A stretch of 42,096 nucleotides of DNA from assembly GCA_903954185.1 (NCBI GenBank), contig CAJBMM010000034.1, positions 1-42,096 on the forward strand, written 5' to 3'. How positions within the stretch are numbered: the first letter of the stretch is position 1; every line of letters starts with the position of its first letter. The notes below the pieces were generated by a model. It worked only from the letters and a program-made list of their open reading frames with translations, ran no database searches and was not told the DNA's origin. This DNA comes from an uncultured Candidatus Berkelbacteria bacterium (lineage in GTDB: Bacteria; Patescibacteriota; UBA1384; CAJBMM01). A program made the position numbers and the translations under genes. Positions 40,017 to 42,096 of the stretch are shown here, piece after piece.

Positions 40017-41084
40017 TTATTCTTCTTCTTTTTCGGCTTTAGCAGTAGATTTTACAGGTGCAACTGAGGGAAGATACTTTTCACGTACTTGTTTTTCTAT
40101 ATTTCCTGCAATTTTGGGATTGGCTTTTAAGAACTGCTTTGCCGATTCGCGCCCTTGCCCTAATTTTTCTTCACCCATCACATACCAAGAACCAGATTTT
40201 TGAATAAATTCGGCCTGCACCGCTAAATCTAGCAACTCACCCATTTTACTAATTCCCTCACCATATAATATATCGAATTCGGCCGTTCTAAACGGTGGCG
40301 CAACTTTGTTCTTAACAACCTTAACAGTGCATCTAGAGCCAATAACTGTATCACCCTCTTTTATTTGCTCTTTACGCCTGATATCCATTCGCACAGATGA
40401 ATAAAATTTTAGTGCATTTCCACCAGTTGTTGTTTCTGGGTTACCAAACATTACTCCAATTTTCATGCGAATTTGATTGATAAATATAACACAGGTTTTA
40501 GATTTGGAGATAGCACCAGTTAATTTACGGAGCGCTTGGCTCATTAACCTAGCCTGAACACCCATCATCGAATCGCCCATTTCACCTTCAATTTCTGCGC
40601 GTGGCACCAGTGCCGCCACAGAGTCGATAACTACCACATCTACCGCGTTAGAACGAACGAGAGTTTCAACAATTTCTAAAGCTTGCTCTCCTGTATCGGG
40701 TTGCGAAATTAATAACTCTTCCAAATTTATACCCAATTTTCTTGCATACTCAGGGTCGAATGCATGTTCTGCATCTACTACAGCGGCAATGCCGCCATTT
40801 TTTTGTGCTTCAGCCGCTACATGAATTGCAAGGGTGGTTTTGCCAGATGATTCTGGACCATAGATTTCGATAACGCGCCCCTTTGGCACCCCTCCGCCTA
40901 AAGCGATATCTAGAGAAATCGATCCCGTAGATATCGTATCAACATGCATACCAACAGCTTCGCCTAAGCGCATTATTGCGCCCTTGCCAAACTGTTTTTC
41001 TATCTGCAACATGGCCATTTTAAGAACTTCGCTTCTGCTACCCCCCTCAACTATCTTATCTTCCCCCTCAGTTCGCTTTGCCAT
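40017..41084 (-). CDS. recA: Recombinase RecA
   Basis: The 355-aa protein has Walker [10 protein letters not shown] (76-84), Walker [13 protein letters not shown], the [10 protein letters not shown]2-loop region with [28 protein letters not shown] and the C-terminal acidic tail. It catalyses strand exchange in homologous recombination and activates SOS. Its ATG lies inside the end of the RodZ-like gene (17-base overlap), so the two are co-translated. AGAAAGG precedes the ATG. Confidence 0.98.
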   Translation of the reverse strand: MAKRTEGEDKIVEGGSRSEVLKMAMLQIEKQFGKGAIMRLGEAVGMHVDTISTGSISLDIALGGGVPKGRVIEIYGPESSGKTTLAIHVAAEAQKNGGIAAVVDAEHAFDPEYARKLGINLEELLISQPDTGEQALEIVETLVRSNAVDVVVIDSVAALVPRAEIEGEMGDSMMGVQARLMSQALRKLTGAISKSKTCVIFINQIRMKIGVMFGNPETTTGGNALKFYSSVRMDIRRKEQIKEGDTVIGSRCTVKVVKNKVAPPFRTAEFDILYGEGISKMGELLDLAVQAEFIQKSGSWYVMGEEKLGQGRESAKQFLKANPKIAGNIEKQVREKYLPSVAPVKSTAKAEKEEE

Positions 41085-41859
41085 CTAAACCTTTCTGAAG
41101 CAGAGATGTAGAAGAAGAAACTACTTTAAAGCTAACTGCTTTAGATCGCTTCTTTCCAGACCTCGACTCCGCTGTGATATTTATTGTATGTGTTCCTGCT
41201 TCTAGGGCTGAAACTTCTTGATAAAAATTGCCATTTTCATCAACTGGAATTTCTTCTCCACCAATTCGCACAATTACCCCGGAATCAGTTTTGCCAGTAA
41301 TTTCTACTGCGCCACTTGAAACCTCAGAGAAGGGCGCGGGTGTGTTAATTACCATAGTAGGCACACCACTAAACATATAAACTTGGTAACTCATATATCC
41401 TACCAGTAATACTACCACAATTGCCAGAAGAGAAGTCCATAATACTTTTGGAGTAACAGTTAATGTTGAATTCTTGATATTTGATTGATAAACAAGCTTA
41501 CTTGATATTGTTTCGTGCGAAGACCCATATTCAATTTGAAATTGTTTTAAAATAGATTTTGAATTTAACTTAAGATAGTTTGCATAAGTTTGTACAAAAC
41601 CGTTAATATACACCGCATTTGGTAATTGATAGTATTTCGCAGATTCTATAGCTTCTAAATATTTAGCTCTTATAAGAGTGCTTTTTTCTGCCTCTATTAA
41701 ATCTATGCCTAATTTTAATCTTGCTTTGCGTAGTTTTTCACCAACACTTAATGGAGTATCATAGACTTTTTTGGTAGCTTTTTTTGGCACACTTTTAACC
41801 GACTTTAATTTAAAAGTTGGTAAATTTAACGAACTTTGTACAGACCTTTTAGATTTCAT
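41068..41859 (-). CDS. RodZ-like helix-turn-helix membrane protein with Ig-like domain
   Basis: The 263-aa protein has a basic N-terminal region, an HTH_25-type helix-turn-helix (about 39-105: [35 protein letters not shown]), a membrane helix (about 133-157) and an external Ig-like domain (about 165-250) similar to glucodextranase-B type domains. This is the RodZ plan: the HTH contacts MreB-type cytoskeleton in the cytoplasm and the outside part faces the wall. The ATG 41859 was chosen over the GTG three bases upstream; AAGGG is close. It is translated with recA. Confidence 0.85.
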   Translation of the reverse strand: MKSKRSVQSSLNLPTFKLKSVKSVPKKATKKVYDTPLSVGEKLRKARLKLGIDLIEAEKSTLIRAKYLEAIESAKYYQLPNAVYINGFVQTYANYLKLNSKSILKQFQIEYGSSHETISSKLVYQSNIKNSTLTVTPKVLWTSLLAIVVVLLVGYMSYQVYMFSGVPTMVINTPAPFSEVSSGAVEITGKTDSGVIVRIGGEEIPVDENGNFYQEVSALEAGTHTINITAESRSGKKRSKAVSFKVVSSSTSLLQKGLDGKAN

Positions 41860-41862
41860 CAC

Positions 41863-42072
41863 CCTTAATCATACTCTATAATTGGTAAAAGTTAAGGGGG
41901 TGATATTTAGGAAATGAGCACATTTTCAAATATGATCTCAATTATTTAGTCATTGCGGGTATAAAGGTCAAAGCGTGTTGATATTTAAGCACTATACAAG
42001 CGTAGAAAGTTAAAGTAGTTTAACTTTATGAAAAAAACATTGTTCTTTTTGTAATAACAAAAAAGTCAAATT
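41863..42072. promoter_or_regulatory. Upstream region of the RodZ-like gene with a small hairpin
   Basis: Minus-strand TTAACT, 16 bases, TATGAT lies just before the RodZ-like start. On the plus strand AAAGTTAAA-GTAG-TTTAACTTT (42006-42027) is a perfect 9-bp hairpin, and CTTTTTGT/ACAAAAAAG follows. No ORF of useful length is visible. Confidence 0.4.
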
Positions 42073-42096
42073 ATGGGGCATGACAAGCACTGGAAA
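42073..42096 (+). CDS. Possible start of a gene cut by the window edge
   Basis: ATG followed by GHDKHWK runs to the last base. Only eight codons are visible and there is no Shine-Dalgarno sequence, so neither the gene nor its family can be named. Confidence 0.15.

Noticed and set aside
1-42096. UGA read as glycine (as in Gracilibacteria)
   Set aside because: TGA ends several well-formed genes at the expected family length, including the transposase (774-776), marR (21258) and the HD-domain gene (16118).
1-42096. CRISPR array
   Set aside because: No regular direct repeats with equal spacers; repeats seen are palindromic dispersed elements or short AT runs.
42073-42096. Reading the last eight codons (GHDKHWK) as the start of YebC
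   Set aside because: YebC starts with (A/S)GHSKW; the similarity is too weak and only eight codons are visible.

Overview
The window is AT-rich bacterial DNA that uses the standard stop codons: TGA, TAA and TAG all end well-formed genes. The gene set suits a small-genome lineage of the Patescibacteria (CPR) type. It has a compact RpoD next to DnaG, RodZ-like/recA/recX together, a PEP synthase, many small membrane and ABC genes, and several starts that look leaderless. No rRNA or ribosomal protein gene is present to place it, so this is an inference.

Region 1 (1-3.8 kb): the 3' part of a DDE transposase, a SAM methyltransferase, a Pif1-like helicase on the minus strand, and a MazG-like pyrophosphohydrolase. 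Region 2 (3.9-13.9 kb, almost all plus strand): an LPG-synthase-type membrane protein, a VIT1/CCC1-type transporter, an OmpR-type two-component system followed by a MacB-type ABC pair, a 54-residue membrane protein on the minus strand, then a run holding a large unknown membrane protein, an unknown 127-aa protein and a YxlE/F/G-like trio. Region 3 (13.95-16.7 kb): MsrB, a J-domain membrane protein, a HAD hydrolase, a VOC protein and an HD hydrolase. Region 4 (16.7-24.7 kb, minus strand): a three-gene membrane redox module (ferric-reductase-like cytochrome, ApbE, FNR-like reductase), a MarR regulator with a DHA2-type MFS pump under a 41-bp palindrome, and a large cell-surface subtilase. Region 5 (24.8-30.8 kb): rpoD, dnaG, a membrane-anchored glycoside-hydrolase-like protein and an SDR epimerase. 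Region 6 (31-39.4 kb): minus-strand genes (SRAP-like, winged-helix-like, frameshifted HIT, tRNA-Ser, ABC pair, ppsA), interrupted by three isolated G+C-richer genes on the plus strand, each with its own promoter and Shine-Dalgarno sequence. Region 7 (39.4-41.9 kb): RodZ-like protein, recA and recX, beside a cluster of palindromic repeats.

The most unusual signal is at 33174-33441. A near-consensus promoter is followed by a roughly 110-nt leader, in which the whole loop of a 12-bp hairpin is complementary to a segment ending just before the ribosome binding site of a 40-codon ORF. This looks like an undescribed pseudoknotted cis-regulatory RNA with a small peptide gene. Three lone G+C-rich plus-strand genes, a split flavin/heme electron-transfer module without a visible FMN acceptor, a short divergent SRAP protein, and a set of starts preceded by a -10 box at exactly 6 nt also deserve attention.
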